The notes beneath the pieces are model-generated. The model was not told where the DNA came from and did no database searches. It saw only the letters and a program-made list of their open reading frames with translations. Both the position numbers and the translations under genes were made by a program. From Pseudomonas sp. GD03919 (GTDB lineage: Bacteria > Pseudomonadota > Gammaproteobacteria > Pseudomonadales > Pseudomonadaceae), in NCBI RefSeq assembly GCF_029814935.1, contig NZ_CP104582.1, positions 1,116,001 through 1,180,000 of the forward strand: a stretch of 64,000 nt of DNA, in the 5' to 3' direction. Positions 7,688-14,959 of the stretch are shown one piece after another (position 1 is the first letter of the stretch; the number at the start of each line of letters is the position of its first letter).

Positions 7688-7845
7688 GCCGCGCGCCCCC
7701 CGTCGTTCGGGTCGAAGGGTGCCGGCGCGGTGCGGGGCTTGGGTTTTACGCGGGTGAACTGGCAGCCGGCCGACTGGGCGGCGCGGCGCAGTTCAAAGAT
7801 GCGCTCGGTCGGGCACGACGGGAGCGCGTGAACAGATGCAGACAT
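7684..7845 (-). CDS. First gene of leftward early operon, 53-aa hypothetical protein
   Basis: ATG 7845, preceded by CGAGGT, to TGA overlapping the next ATG as ATGA. The short product has two cysteines and a Pro-rich basic C-terminus (RVKPKPRTAPAPFDPNDGG). It is the first reading frame after the promoter at 7881-7909, so it heads the operon. Function unknown. Confidence 0.6.
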   Translation of the reverse strand: MSASVHALPSCPTERIFELRRAAQSAGCQFTRVKPKPRTAPAPFDPNDGGRAA

Positions 7846-7880
7846 GGTTTACCTCGGCTCTGTGGTGGAGAGACGAGGCA

Positions 7881-7909
7881 AATAAAACGTATTGTTGTTG
7901 GTGTGTCAA
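7881..7909 (-). promoter_or_regulatory. Promoter of leftward early operon
   Basis: On the minus strand a perfect TTGACA -35 box (7909-7904) is followed by a 17-base spacer and TTTATT (7886-7881) as -10. It points to the 53-residue gene starting at 7845. The -35 box overlaps the operator-like palindrome at 7908-7924, so the repressor would compete with RNA polymerase. Confidence 0.75.
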
Positions 7910-7924
7910 CAACGAAATGTTGTA
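7908..7924. promoter_or_regulatory. Repressor operator-like palindrome (early left)
   Basis: AACAACGAAATGTTGTA, an imperfect palindrome with the same half-site (AACAACG) as the near-perfect one at 9706-9722. An additional TTGTTG/CAACAA inverted repeat overlaps it to the left (7892-7912). Position over the -35 box fits repression by the CI protein encoded at 8968-9651. Confidence 0.65.
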
Positions 7925-7938
7925 TTTGGTGAAAATAG

Positions 7939-8571
7939 TCAGCCGAAGATAGATTTCTGCCAGTGTTCCTCGGTCACGATAGCCAGCGGTAAGCCGCTTT
8001 CTCGCAGTTCGACGGCCTTCTTGATTTTGGTGCCGTAGCTGCTGTGCAGCCATTGGTCGTTGCCGATGCTGCCAACCACCAGGTAGTGAACTTTCTTGCT
8101 GACGCTTGGTGCGATCAGGCCGCCGCGCTCTTTAACCAGTGCCTCGCAATCCTTGCGGGGCCCGTAGGCCATGACGCCGGTGAACAGGAATAGGCGGCTG
8201 TCCCATGTCAGGCTGGGGGCTGGCTGGTCGATGGGTAGGGTGGTGGGTGCCTGGAAGGGATGGGCTTTGCTGAGTTCCAGGCCGGTGAACTGACGCAGCA
8301 TGTCGAGCAGCTCGGCGGCTTCTTCGGCGTCCAGCAGGTTGTCGCTGAGCATGTCAGCCAGGCGGCGATAGAGGATATTCACCACCGGGTCAGCCAGGTG
8401 GTTTAGGTTGGTCTCAATCCAGCGCTTGAGGAACTCGGCTTCTTGCTGGTTGATGGTGCCGTCTGCCGTGATGCCTGCCGCTAAGCCAATCAGGGCGTCT
8501 GCGGATCTGCGGTCAATGCGCGCTTCATGAAAACAGCGACTGTTCTGGAACTCCTGATGCAGGTCGACCAT
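7939..8571 (-). CDS. TerB-like plus BRCT domain protein, accessory gene beside repressor
   Basis: 210 residues from ATG 8571, preceded by GAGGGAG. Residues about 24-95 (DALIGLAAGITADGTINQQE and onward) look like a TerB-like helical domain. Residues about 125-210 form a BRCT domain of the DNA-ligase type: FLFTGVMAYGPRKDCEALV, GGLIAPSVSKKVHYLVVG, and a final EEHW. BRCT domains bind DNA ends or phosphoproteins. The gene is transcribed in the same direction as the repressor, after it and one other gene, and is therefore likely expressed in the lysogen. That is typical of accessory genes for immunity, exclusion or defence; the actual role is unknown. It overlaps the preceding gene by 47 bases. Confidence 0.8.
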   Translation of the reverse strand: MVDLHQEFQNSRCFHEARIDRRSADALIGLAAGITADGTINQQEAEFLKRWIETNLNHLADPVVNILYRRLADMLSDNLLDAEEAAELLDMLRQFTGLELSKAHPFQAPTTLPIDQPAPSLTWDSRLFLFTGVMAYGPRKDCEALVKERGGLIAPSVSKKVHYLVVGSIGNDQWLHSSYGTKIKKAVELRESGLPLAIVTEEHWQKSIFG

Positions 8572-8968
8572 GGTCTGCTCCCTCTGCGGTTTCTTCCGTG
8601 TTGGTGTCGATCAGTTTGCTGATGTCGCTTGTGAAGGTGACCACCATGCCGGTTTTGCTGCAGGTGATGGTCACTTCTTGGGTGGTGTCTATCTTGAGGT
8701 CTTCGCCGCGCAGGCCTTGCCATTGCGCCAGATACTGGAGCGCGCCGAACTTTTCCAGCTTCTTGAGTGTGCGGCTAACGCCGCCTTTCCAGTTGGTGAC
8801 AGGCAGCTCGTCGTTGTTGGCGGCTTCGGCCAGCTCGGATCTGGACTTGGCTAGCTCGCGGCCTGTTTCCCAGCAGCGAATCAAGCCTTTGTCTTCGCCT
8901 TCCCAGAGTTCCTCGCGGCTCAGCCCAGTGCGGATTTCGCTGGTGTTGCTGCGTGTTATGACGGGCAT
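8525..8968 (-). CDS. Hypothetical protein co-oriented with repressor (147 aa)
   Basis: Starts at ATG 8968, which overlaps the repressor stop as TAATG, so translation is coupled to the repressor. The middle (NWKGGVSRTLKKLEKFGALQ) resembles a winged-helix-like segment, followed by beta strands (EVTITCSKTGMVVTFTSDIS) and an acidic disordered tail. No family recognised. It is read together with the BRCT-domain gene, so the two may act together. Confidence 0.7.
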   Translation of the reverse strand: MPVITRSNTSEIRTGLSREELWEGEDKGLIRCWETGRELAKSRSELAEAANNDELPVTNWKGGVSRTLKKLEKFGALQYLAQWQGLRGEDLKIDTTQEVTITCSKTGMVVTFTSDISKLIDTNTEETAEGADHGRPASGVPEQSLFS

Positions 8969-9651
8969 TACAGGGCGCCTCCATGCCAGACAACGCGGCC
9001 GATGATGCACAGCTGCTCTAGGTCTGAATCTGAAACGGGTTGATCCGGGTAGGCGCGCTTGTCTTCGTTGTCACTGCGGATGATCCAGCCGCCCGTCAGG
9101 GACTGGATCAGGCGCTTGATGATCAGTTCGCCGTCTGGCTTGCGTAGGGCGTAGATGCGGCCGTCGCGGGGTTGGGTCTGGCTTTCGTCGAGTAGTACGA
9201 CGTCGCCATCGCAGACTGTCGGCTCCATGCTGTGGCCTTGCACGTAGATGACGTGCAGGTTGCGCTCTCTCAGGTTCATGCGCGACAGCCAGGCGCGTTT
9301 GAATACCAGTCCGCCTTTGACCTCAACGTGGTCATTGAGTTGGCCATTACCAGCCGCGCCGTGTGCTGTGTACTGAGGTACTAGCGCGTATTCGGTGGCA
9401 TCGGGTACGTGACCGTAGGTGGCGGGCACTTCTGCGGCTTGGGTTGGCGTGCCCTCGATCAGCTCCATCAGTGAGACATCGAGCGCGGTGGCCAGGGTGC
9501 GTAGGTCAGCCAGGTTTGGTTCGCGCAGCCCTTTTTCGTAGTTGCTGACGCGCGCCTGCCCTCTCTCCCAGTCGCACTCGTTACCGAGTTGAGTTTGGGA
9601 GAGGCCTTTTGCCTTGCGAAGGCGGGCGATTCGGGTGCCTAGATTTTCCAT
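8968..9651 (-). CDS. CI/PrtR-type repressor with LexA-like self-cleavage domain
   Basis: 227 residues. An XRE helix-turn-helix covers about residues 5-62. The C-terminal S24 peptidase domain has the catalytic pair Ser141 (in GHSMEPT) and Lys179 (in IIKRL). A likely Ala-Gly cleavage site is at 100/101. Such repressors hold the prophage silent and cut themselves when RecA is activated by DNA damage. It diverges from the cro-like gene, with the operator at 9706-9722 between them. Two accessory genes follow in the same orientation. Confidence 0.93.
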   Translation of the reverse strand: MENLGTRIARLRKAKGLSQTQLGNECDWERGQARVSNYEKGLREPNLADLRTLATALDVSLMELIEGTPTQAAEVPATYGHVPDATEYALVPQYTAHGAAGNGQLNDHVEVKGGLVFKRAWLSRMNLRERNLHVIYVQGHSMEPTVCDGDVVLLDESQTQPRDGRIYALRKPDGELIIKRLIQSLTGGWIIRSDNEDKRAYPDQPVSDSDLEQLCIIGRVVWHGGAL

Positions 9652-9698
9652 ATCGGGAAAATATCACGCTCCGTTAAACGCAATGACGACTAAACGTG

Positions 9699-9727
9699 TT
9701 GCAAAAACAACGAATCGTTGTTACGTT
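9699..9727 (+). promoter_or_regulatory. Cro promoter with embedded operator
   Basis: TTGCAA (9699-9704), a 17-base spacer and TACGTT (9722-9727) form a plausible promoter toward the cro-like gene, though the -10 box is weak. The spacer holds AACAACGAATCGTTGTT (9706-9722), a 17-base palindrome symmetrical except at its centre. The half-site is the same as at 7908-7924. Repressor bound here would cover the promoter. Confidence 0.6.
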
Positions 9728-9755
9728 TCCTGCCGTACCAACTGGAGGCCGCAAG

Positions 9756-9983
9756 ATGAATCGCATTTCCGAGATCCGCCGAGCTGCTGGTATCTCGCAG
9801 CTGGCCCTTGTTGATCAGCTTCGCTGGTCGCAGGGGCGCGTTAGTAACTATGAGTCTGGCCGGCGTGTGCCTGGCCTCGCCGAGTGTCGTGCCATTGTGC
9901 GAGCGCTCAACGCTCTCGGTGCTGACTGCTCGCTTGATGACGTTTTCCCGCCTGAGCCTGAACAGGTTCCGGCTGCCGCTTAG
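9756..9983 (+). CDS. Cro-like repressor
   Basis: 75 residues from ATG 9756, chosen because GGAGG lies at 9744-9748; an upstream in-frame start would cross the operator. Helix-turn-helix of the XRE class: ISEIRRAAGISQLALVDQLR then SQGRVSNYESGRRVPGL. Divergent from CI, as Cro is in lambdoid phages. Followed at once by a hairpin at 9984-10011. Confidence 0.82.
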   Translation: MNRISEIRRAAGISQLALVDQLRWSQGRVSNYESGRRVPGLAECRAIVRALNALGADCSLDDVFPPEPEQVPAAA

Positions 9984-10011
9984 AAAAAAGGCGCCGTGAG
10001 GCGCCCTGTTT
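9984..10011 (+). terminator. Hairpin after cro
   Basis: GGCGCC-GTGA-GGCGCC (9990-10005) follows six adenines and is followed by CTGTTT. The stem is strong but the T tract is weak, so this may be a leaky terminator or antitermination target in the early right operon. Confidence 0.5.
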
Positions 10012-10038
10012 CCCGGCCGCCGTTGTAGCGGTGGCCGC

Positions 10039-10056
10039 CAGAGCCCTAGGGCTCTG
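10039..10056. repeat. Perfect 18-base palindrome
   Basis: CAGAGCCCTAGGGCTCTG is its own reverse complement. It lies 55 bases after the cro stop, in the untranslated part of the early right transcript. It could form a hairpin or be a protein-binding site; no T tract follows, so a simple terminator is unlikely. Confidence 0.6.
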
Positions 10057-10385
10057 TGTTGCCTGCCTCTCCACCACAGATCAGCAGGCGTATGGACCAC
10101 CTGACGAGGGGGCTCCATGGCGTGGACTATAGCAACCCGTCCCGCCATGGCCAATGGCAGCTTGCTACGGCGGCTGCCATGCCTCTGGCGCGTGCCACCA
10201 CCGCGCGCCGTACCTAGGCTGGGACGCCTGGGGTTGTTCGTTCGCTGCCACCACCAGCGGGCGAGCTGCAAGGGCAGGGCTTGTGCGGAGCACGGGCCTT
10301 GCCCGGGGTGCGGTCGGTTCGCCGGCTGCATGCGACCACCTGACGACTATGAAGCGGCCTGCGGGCTGGCTTCGGGAGTTCTGCC

Positions 10386-10898
10386 ATGCCTTACCGTTCC
10401 CGCTGGAGCAGTGTCGAGCGCGCGAAGCGTTCGATCCTGACTCTGCCTCAAGCGCTGCACCATGCGGCGCACGATTACCCAGGCGGTGCCACCGCCATTG
10501 CCGCTGTTGATGGGCATAACCCTACGACGCTGAATCACAAGCTCTCGCTGACCAATACGACGCACACGCCGAACATCAATGACCTGCAGCTGGTGCTGGA
10601 TCTGACCCGCGACCCGCGCATTGTTGATGCCATCCTGCATCCGATTGGCTGGGTGGGCATTGATATCAGCGACCTGCGCGAGACGGATACGCCGCAGGCG
10701 CTGCTGGCCAGTATTGGCGAGCTGCTGAACCGTGAGGGTGATGTGGTGTGCCATCTGACGAAGTCGTTGTCTGATGGGCGCCTCGATTGCGACGAGCTGG
10801 CCGAGTTCGAGCTGCTGGCCGAGCGCCTGGCGCAAGCGCTGTTCAAGCTGGGTGCCGTGGTGCGCCGCAAGCATGAGGAGGGGCGCGACCATGGCTGA
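10386..10898 (+). CDS. CII-type phage regulatory protein
   Basis: 170 residues of the CII (CP76) family: the N-terminus LPQALHHAAHDYPGGATAIA and the segment LNHKLSLTNTTHTPNINDLQ form the helix-turn-helix typical of this family; a helical C-terminal half follows. It controls the lysis-lysogeny decision or establishment of replication genes in related phages. GGGAG precedes the ATG. The 3' end overlaps the zinc-finger gene by eight bases. Confidence 0.82.
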   Translation: MPYRSRWSSVERAKRSILTLPQALHHAAHDYPGGATAIAAVDGHNPTTLNHKLSLTNTTHTPNINDLQLVLDLTRDPRIVDAILHPIGWVGIDISDLRETDTPQALLASIGELLNREGDVVCHLTKSLSDGRLDCDELAEFELLAERLAQALFKLGAVVRRKHEEGRDHG

Positions 10899-11109
10899 CC
10901 TGGCTGATATCGCCAATGACCGAATGCTGGACGAGCTGGATCGCCGGCTGGCCGCCCGTGAGCAGGCCCGGCAGTGCCCCGTTGCAGAGGAATGCGAGGA
11001 CTGCGGCGACCCAATCCCGTTCGAGCGTGTGCAGGCACTGGCCAAGCTGCCTTGCCTGCGTTGTGTTGACTGCCAGGCGTATCTGGAGAGCAAAGGGGGT
11101 GGTCAATGA
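10891..11109 (+). CDS. TraR/DksA-type zinc-finger protein
   Basis: 72 residues from ATG 10891 with GAGGAGG upstream. An acidic helix (DLADIANDRMLDELDRRLAA) is followed by the four-cysteine finger CEDCGDPIP then CLRCVDCQ, the hallmark of the DksA/TraR family. Short TraR-like proteins bind the RNA polymerase secondary channel and mimic DksA with ppGpp. So it may redirect host transcription after induction. Confidence 0.85.
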   Translation: MADLADIANDRMLDELDRRLAAREQARQCPVAEECEDCGDPIPFERVQALAKLPCLRCVDCQAYLESKGGGQ

Positions 11110-11435
11110 CTGCGATTGCTTTCGATGAAGACGATTGCTTGAGCCTGAATCCCTTTGAAGGCGACTTTGGTGACGGCCGCGACCGTTGCCTAAAGGATCG
11201 CTTCGTTACTGCCGGCAAGGATCACCTTGGTATTTGCCACGATTGCGCTGGCGACATTGCGAAGGGCGAGCGGCACCGCAGTCGCGTCGATATCGCTGAT
11301 GGTGAGTTCTTCACGTTCCGTTGGTGCCGTGAGTGCTGCGCCGCGCAGGCGTTGTCCTGGGAGGATGACGGCCGCCTGATGGAGGCCAGGTGCGAGCAGG
11401 GGCGGCAGCGCCGGGAGGGCCGCGCCAATGACTGA
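11106..11435 (+). CDS. Cys-rich hypothetical protein (109 aa)
   Basis: Starts in ATGA overlap with the zinc-finger gene. Cysteines at CHDC and CRECC and nearby histidine suggest a metal site. The stop overlaps the primase-helicase start by eight bases. Function unknown, but its place between a regulator and the replication gene suggests early expression. Confidence 0.7.
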   Translation: MTAIAFDEDDCLSLNPFEGDFGDGRDRCLKDRFVTAGKDHLGICHDCAGDIAKGERHRSRVDIADGEFFTFRWCRECCAAQALSWEDDGRLMEARCEQGRQRREGRAND

Positions 11436-13662
11436 CCGTCACGAACTACTCGACGACGTGCTGGCCCAGCTGCAGGCCGCTGATCTTCGCCCGACTACGC
11501 CGCTGGTGATCGGCAAGCGCACCCGCTGTGAGGTGGAGGGCGACAAGGCGCCGGAGAAGACGGGCTGGTATGTGATCTATGAGCACATGGGCAGCAAGGG
11601 CGAGACGTTCTACTGCGGCTCGTTCGGTGATTGGCGCTCGGGCGAGAAGGGCAGCTGGCACAAGATTAAACCGAAGGGCGGCAAGATCTCGGCCGAGGAT
11701 CGGGCCGTGATGAAGGCCCGCGCCGAGGAGGGCCAGCGCCGGGCGGCCGAGGCCGAGCAGAAGAAGCACCGCACGGCGGCGCGGCGTGCGGCTGGCATCT
11801 GGAAGTATCTGGAGGAAAAGGGGCACTGCGCGTATCTGGATGCCAAGCGCGTTGGCGGCTTCGGGCTGCGTTACAAGCGTAAGTCGGGCACTGCCCTGGT
11901 GCCGATGCGCAGCGTGAAGACGTGGGACATCGTTGGCCTGCAGGTGCTGTTCCCGGCTGTTGTGCCGAAGCTGGGGCGGAACAAGACCTATTGGCCGTAT
12001 GGCCTGGAGAAGGAAGGCGCGGTGCATCTGCTCGGCCCGGAGCCGGAGCCAGGTGACACCATTCTGGTGTGCGAGGGGTACGCGACGGGCGCAAGCCTGT
12101 ACGTGGCGACGTCGCTGACGGTGGCGGTGTGCTTCGACGCGGGCAATCTGTTGCCGGTGGCGCAGGGGCTGCGGGTGCGCTATCCGGGCCGGCCGCTGGT
12201 GTTCTGCGCTGATGATGACTGGAAGACTGAGATTCAGGGCAAGCCGTTCAATACCGGCAAGGTGAAAGCTGAGAACGCGGCGTTGATCACGGGCGGGCGT
12301 GTTGTGCTGCCGGTGTTCGATAGCGAGCGCGAGGACAAGTGGACGGACTTCAACGATCTGCACTGCGCCGAGGGGCTTGAGGCGGTGAAGCGACAGGTGG
12401 AGGCGGTTGTGCGGCCTGCCACTGACGCGCCCTGGCGGGAGAAGCTGCAGTATGCGGAGAAGGGCGGGATGATCGCTCACCCTTACAACGTGGCGTTGAT
12501 CCTGGGGAACGATGACCGCTGGGGGAAGGTGATTGCGTTCGATTCGTTCAGCTCGAAGATCCGCAAGCTGCGGACGCCGCCGTACGGTGGCAGCGCTGGG
12601 GATTGGAGCGACCTCGATGACATCAAGGTGATGAACTGGCTGGCCGAGACGTATGGCTTGCGGGTGAAGACTGCGCATGTGGTGGAGGCGGTGAACGCGG
12701 TGGCGCATGACAATGCGTTTCATCCGGTGCGTGAGTATCTGGATGGCCTGACGTGGGATGGTACGCCGCGCCTGGAGACGTGGCTGCAGCGGCACCTGGG
12801 TGTGGCGGATGGTGAGTATGCGCGGAAGGTGAGCAAGCGCTGGCCGTTGTCTGCGGTGGCTCGGGTGTTCCAGCCTGGCTGTAAGGCGGACTCGGTGCTG
12901 ATCCTCGAAGGGGCGCAGGGCGCGGGTAAGTCGACTTCGATGTCGATCCTGGGCGGGCTGTGGTTCATGGATACGCCGTTCAACCTGGGCGACAAGGACG
13001 GGTATCAGGCGATCCGGGGTAAGTGGATCGTGGAGCTGGGCGAGCTGGATGCGTTCAACAAGGCTGAGTCGACGCGGGCCAAGCAGTTTTTCTCGGCCTC
13101 GGTGGATACGTACCGGGAGAGCTACGGACGCCGGGTGCTGGATGTGCCGCGCCAGTGTGTGTTCGTGGGTACGACGAACCAAGACGAGTACCTGAAGGAT
13201 GACACCGGGAACCGGCGCTATTGGCCGGTGATGTGCACGAAGGTGTCACTCGACGGCCTGCGGGCCGAGCGTGATCAGCTCTGGGCCGAGGCGGTAGCGT
13301 GTTATCGCGCCGGGCACCCTTGGTGGGTGGAGCGGGACGAGGCCGAGGTGTTCGCGGCCGAGCAGGACAAGCGCTATCAGGCGGATATGTGGGAGGAGCC
13401 CATCATCGCGTACCTGAGCCAGCCGACTGCCGGCGAGAGCGTGACGGGGGCGCAGATCCTCGAGAAGGCGTTGAACATCGACCCGAGCCACTGGGGCAAG
13501 CCGGAGCAGATGCGGGTTGGCAAGATCATGCATCGGCTCAAGTGGCCTCGGCGCCGGCAGAGCAAGCCGGATAGGCCGACTGGCTCGCGCGGGTACGTGT
13601 ACGTGCGGCCGGATGACTGGAAGAAGGGCGCCAGGCCCGAGCAGAGGGAGGCCGCATTTTGA
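11428..13662 (+). CDS. Primase-helicase: TOPRIM domain plus VapE-type ATPase
   Basis: 744 residues. The first third carries a TOPRIM primase region: VCEGYATGASL at about 214-224 and later FCADDDWKTE with the acidic metal-binding residues. The C-terminal half is a virulence-associated E (VapE) ATPase: Walker A GAQGAGKST at about 495-503, then IVELGELDAF and GTTNQDEYL with an arginine-rich finger region DTGNRRYWPV. It probably unwinds and primes phage DNA at the phage origin. It is the main replication gene in the window; no separate helicase loader or polymerase is visible. Confidence 0.88.
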   Translation: MTDRHELLDDVLAQLQAADLRPTTPLVIGKRTRCEVEGDKAPEKTGWYVIYEHMGSKGETFYCGSFGDWRSGEKGSWHKIKPKGGKISAEDRAVMKARAEEGQRRAAEAEQKKHRTAARRAAGIWKYLEEKGHCAYLDAKRVGGFGLRYKRKSGTALVPMRSVKTWDIVGLQVLFPAVVPKLGRNKTYWPYGLEKEGAVHLLGPEPEPGDTILVCEGYATGASLYVATSLTVAVCFDAGNLLPVAQGLRVRYPGRPLVFCADDDWKTEIQGKPFNTGKVKAENAALITGGRVVLPVFDSEREDKWTDFNDLHCAEGLEAVKRQVEAVVRPATDAPWREKLQYAEKGGMIAHPYNVALILGNDDRWGKVIAFDSFSSKIRKLRTPPYGGSAGDWSDLDDIKVMNWLAETYGLRVKTAHVVEAVNAVAHDNAFHPVREYLDGLTWDGTPRLETWLQRHLGVADGEYARKVSKRWPLSAVARVFQPGCKADSVLILEGAQGAGKSTSMSILGGLWFMDTPFNLGDKDGYQAIRGKWIVELGELDAFNKAESTRAKQFFSASVDTYRESYGRRVLDVPRQCVFVGTTNQDEYLKDDTGNRRYWPVMCTKVSLDGLRAERDQLWAEAVACYRAGHPWWVERDEAEVFAAEQDKRYQADMWEEPIIAYLSQPTAGESVTGAQILEKALNIDPSHWGKPEQMRVGKIMHRLKWPRRRQSKPDRPTGSRGYVYVRPDDWKKGARPEQREAAF

Positions 13663-14027
13663 TCCCGGAAATGGATGACATGCTCAAGCTGTGGGCGCTC
13701 GATATGCATGGTGGGCCGGGCTGCGGCGGTGGCTCGGGTGGCAGCATGATCGCCGAGCTGATGGCGACCAAGGGCGAGCTGATCCGCGCCAAGGGCGGTG
13801 GCTCCCGAATGCTGCTGCCGTACAGTGCGGATATCGAGCTGATCGTGAACAAGCACTTGGACGCGCAGCTTGCCGTGGTGGTGCGCGAGCACTATCTGGT
13901 GCGTGACCCGCATCGGATGGATAGCCAGAAGTATGCGGCTTGCCGGTGTGGCCGGACGCAGTTTTATGAGCGCTTGCATGCCGCGCACGTGGCGATTGCA
14001 GGTATGCTGCTGGAGCGGGCGGCGTGA
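13659..14027 (+). CDS. Putative late-gene regulator, Q/ArpU-like
   Basis: 122 residues starting at TTG 13659, supported by GGGAGG eight bases upstream and by overlap with the VapE stop. The C-terminal part (AVVVREHYLVRD, then QKYAACRCGRTQFYERLHAAH) resembles the sigma-like helix-turn-helix of phage antiterminator Q/ArpU-type proteins. It lies last in the early right operon, directly before the long control region and the late genes, where such regulators are found. Family assignment is by pattern only. Confidence 0.6.
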   Translation: MIPEMDDMLKLWALDMHGGPGCGGGSGGSMIAELMATKGELIRAKGGGSRMLLPYSADIELIVNKHLDAQLAVVVREHYLVRDPHRMDSQKYAACRCGRTQFYERLHAAHVAIAGMLLERAA

Positions 14028-14463
14028 TCTGTCGCACCGCCCCGGCTCGTCCCGCCCGCGTTTTTGCTGGCGGGACTTCTACAGCCCGCGCCCGTGCTGG
14101 GCTTGTCTCTCCGTCCCACCTCTTACACACACCCGCACATGAGGCGGGCAGGCAGGCGCACGCGCGCGCGTTACGCGCAGCGTTAATTAATCTCTCTCTA
14201 TACACGAGAAAGGGAGAAATAAGTGGGACGGTGGGCAACGCCCCGTTGTTGCTGGGGGTTTTGCGTCCTGCCTGCTGGTGCGGTAGTGAGTCCGGTAGGT
14301 CGTTGGCCTGCGGCGCTGTAGCCAGCGACGGTATATGTCCGTTTTTTTCCGGTGCGTGGCCGCTGATTGCAGGGGTGGCAGCGCGTCCCGCTTGCTGCCA
14401 CCGGATTGGAGGGGTATAAATCCGTCATCTTCGAAGAAGTGCGCTTAGGCGGCTTCTCAGCAA

Positions 14464-14489
14464 ACCCGGCCAGCGCGCCGGGTTTTTTG
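14464..14489 (+). terminator. Rho-independent terminator
   Basis: ACCCGGC-CAGCGC-GCCGGGT (14464-14483) with a perfect seven-pair stem, followed by TTTTTG. Good candidate for the site at which the Q-like protein would act, or for the end of a short late leader RNA. Confidence 0.75.
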
Positions 14490-14543
14490 TTTATGGCGCT
14501 CCGGTGGTCGTGGCGCCTTGCCCAGGGACGGGCTACCCATTCG

Positions 14544-14571
14544 AGCCTCGGCAGTTGCCGGGGCTTTTTTG
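14544..14571 (+). terminator. Second hairpin with T tract before holin
   Basis: AGCCtCGGCA-GT-TGCCGgGGCT with one T/G mismatch, followed by a run of T. It is 26 bases before the holin start, so transcription into the late operon must pass it. Confidence 0.6.
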
Positions 14572-14596
14572 TTTCCGCCAACTGGAGAGCGGCGTG

Positions 14597-14959
14597 ATGG
14601 ATAAAGATCCAGGCCTGTGGGCCGAGTTCCTCGCCTGGTTGCTTGAACCATCCCCGACCGTACAGGGGTTCGTTATGGCTCTGGTGATTGCTTGCTTGCG
14701 CGTGATCTACGACCGCAAGGAAAAGGCTTGGCAGCGCATCGCGCTGGAGGCTGGGCTTTGCGGCCTGCTGACGGTGGCCGGTACTTCGATGGCTGCGTTG
14801 GCGATTGCGTTCTGGTGGCCTGACTTCCAGGCGCCGCTGGCTCAGATCGCGGTGGGCATCGGCGGCACCATCGGCTTCTTCGGTGTCGAGGCGGTGCGCC
14901 GGCTGGCTATCCGGCTGCTGCGCATCCAGCTGAATGACGTGAGTACGCCGCGTGAGTAA
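14597..14959 (+). CDS. Phage holin, lambda-family
   Basis: 120 residues from ATG 14597 with GGAG upstream. Three hydrophobic helices are visible: about 17-33 (TVQGFVMALVIACLRVIY), 47-68 (ALEAGLCGLLTVAGTSMAAL) and 78-92 (APLAQIAVGIGGTIGFFGVE). The tail is basic (RRLAIRLLRIQ). This is the layout of lambda-type holins, which open the inner membrane for the lysozyme. It is at the front of the late operon, 21 kb from the endolysin and spanin genes. Confidence 0.82.
   Translation: MDKDPGLWAEFLAWLLEPSPTVQGFVMALVIACLRVIYDRKEKAWQRIALEAGLCGLLTVAGTSMAALAIAFWWPDFQAPLAQIAVGIGGTIGFFGVEAVRRLAIRLLRIQLNDVSTPRE

Larger units (their letters stand above)
9984..10385 (+). other. 400-base stretch between cro and CII genes without a convincing gene
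   Basis: Holds the hairpin after cro, a perfect 18-base palindrome at 10039-10056 and a C/G-rich segment (10117-10340). Open frames in that segment have composition unlike the neighbouring genes and no coupling to them. A leader RNA or a small regulatory RNA is possible; I see no clear promoter. Confidence 0.5.
14028..14596 (+). other. Control region before late operon
   Basis: About 570 bases without a convincing gene. It contains an inverted repeat of nine bases, CCGTCCCAC at 14111-14119 and GTGGGACGG at 14223-14231. Between them are an alternating CGCG stretch and an AT-rich patch (TTAATTAATCTCTCTCTATACA). Terminator-like hairpins lie at 14464-14489 and 14544-14571. It probably holds the late promoter and antitermination target. 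Confidence 0.55.

Noticed and set aside
10117..10440. Possible gene upstream of CII (107 codons)
   Set aside because: Trp/Arg/Cys-rich product, no coupling to its neighbours and overlap with the CII start; kept as gene-free leader.
11446..13182. 578-codon open frame opposite the primase-helicase
   Set aside because: No ribosome site, no domain, and it runs against the operon; the plus-strand frame has the TOPRIM and Walker motifs.
14024..14419. 131-codon frame after the Q-like gene
   Set aside because: It crosses the inverted repeat and CGCG stretch, is Arg/Ala-rich and lacks a ribosome site.
13990..14420. ATTG-type PrtN boxes in the late control region
   Set aside because: Single ATTGnnnGT-like matches occur, but not the tandem arrangement expected for PrtN promoters.
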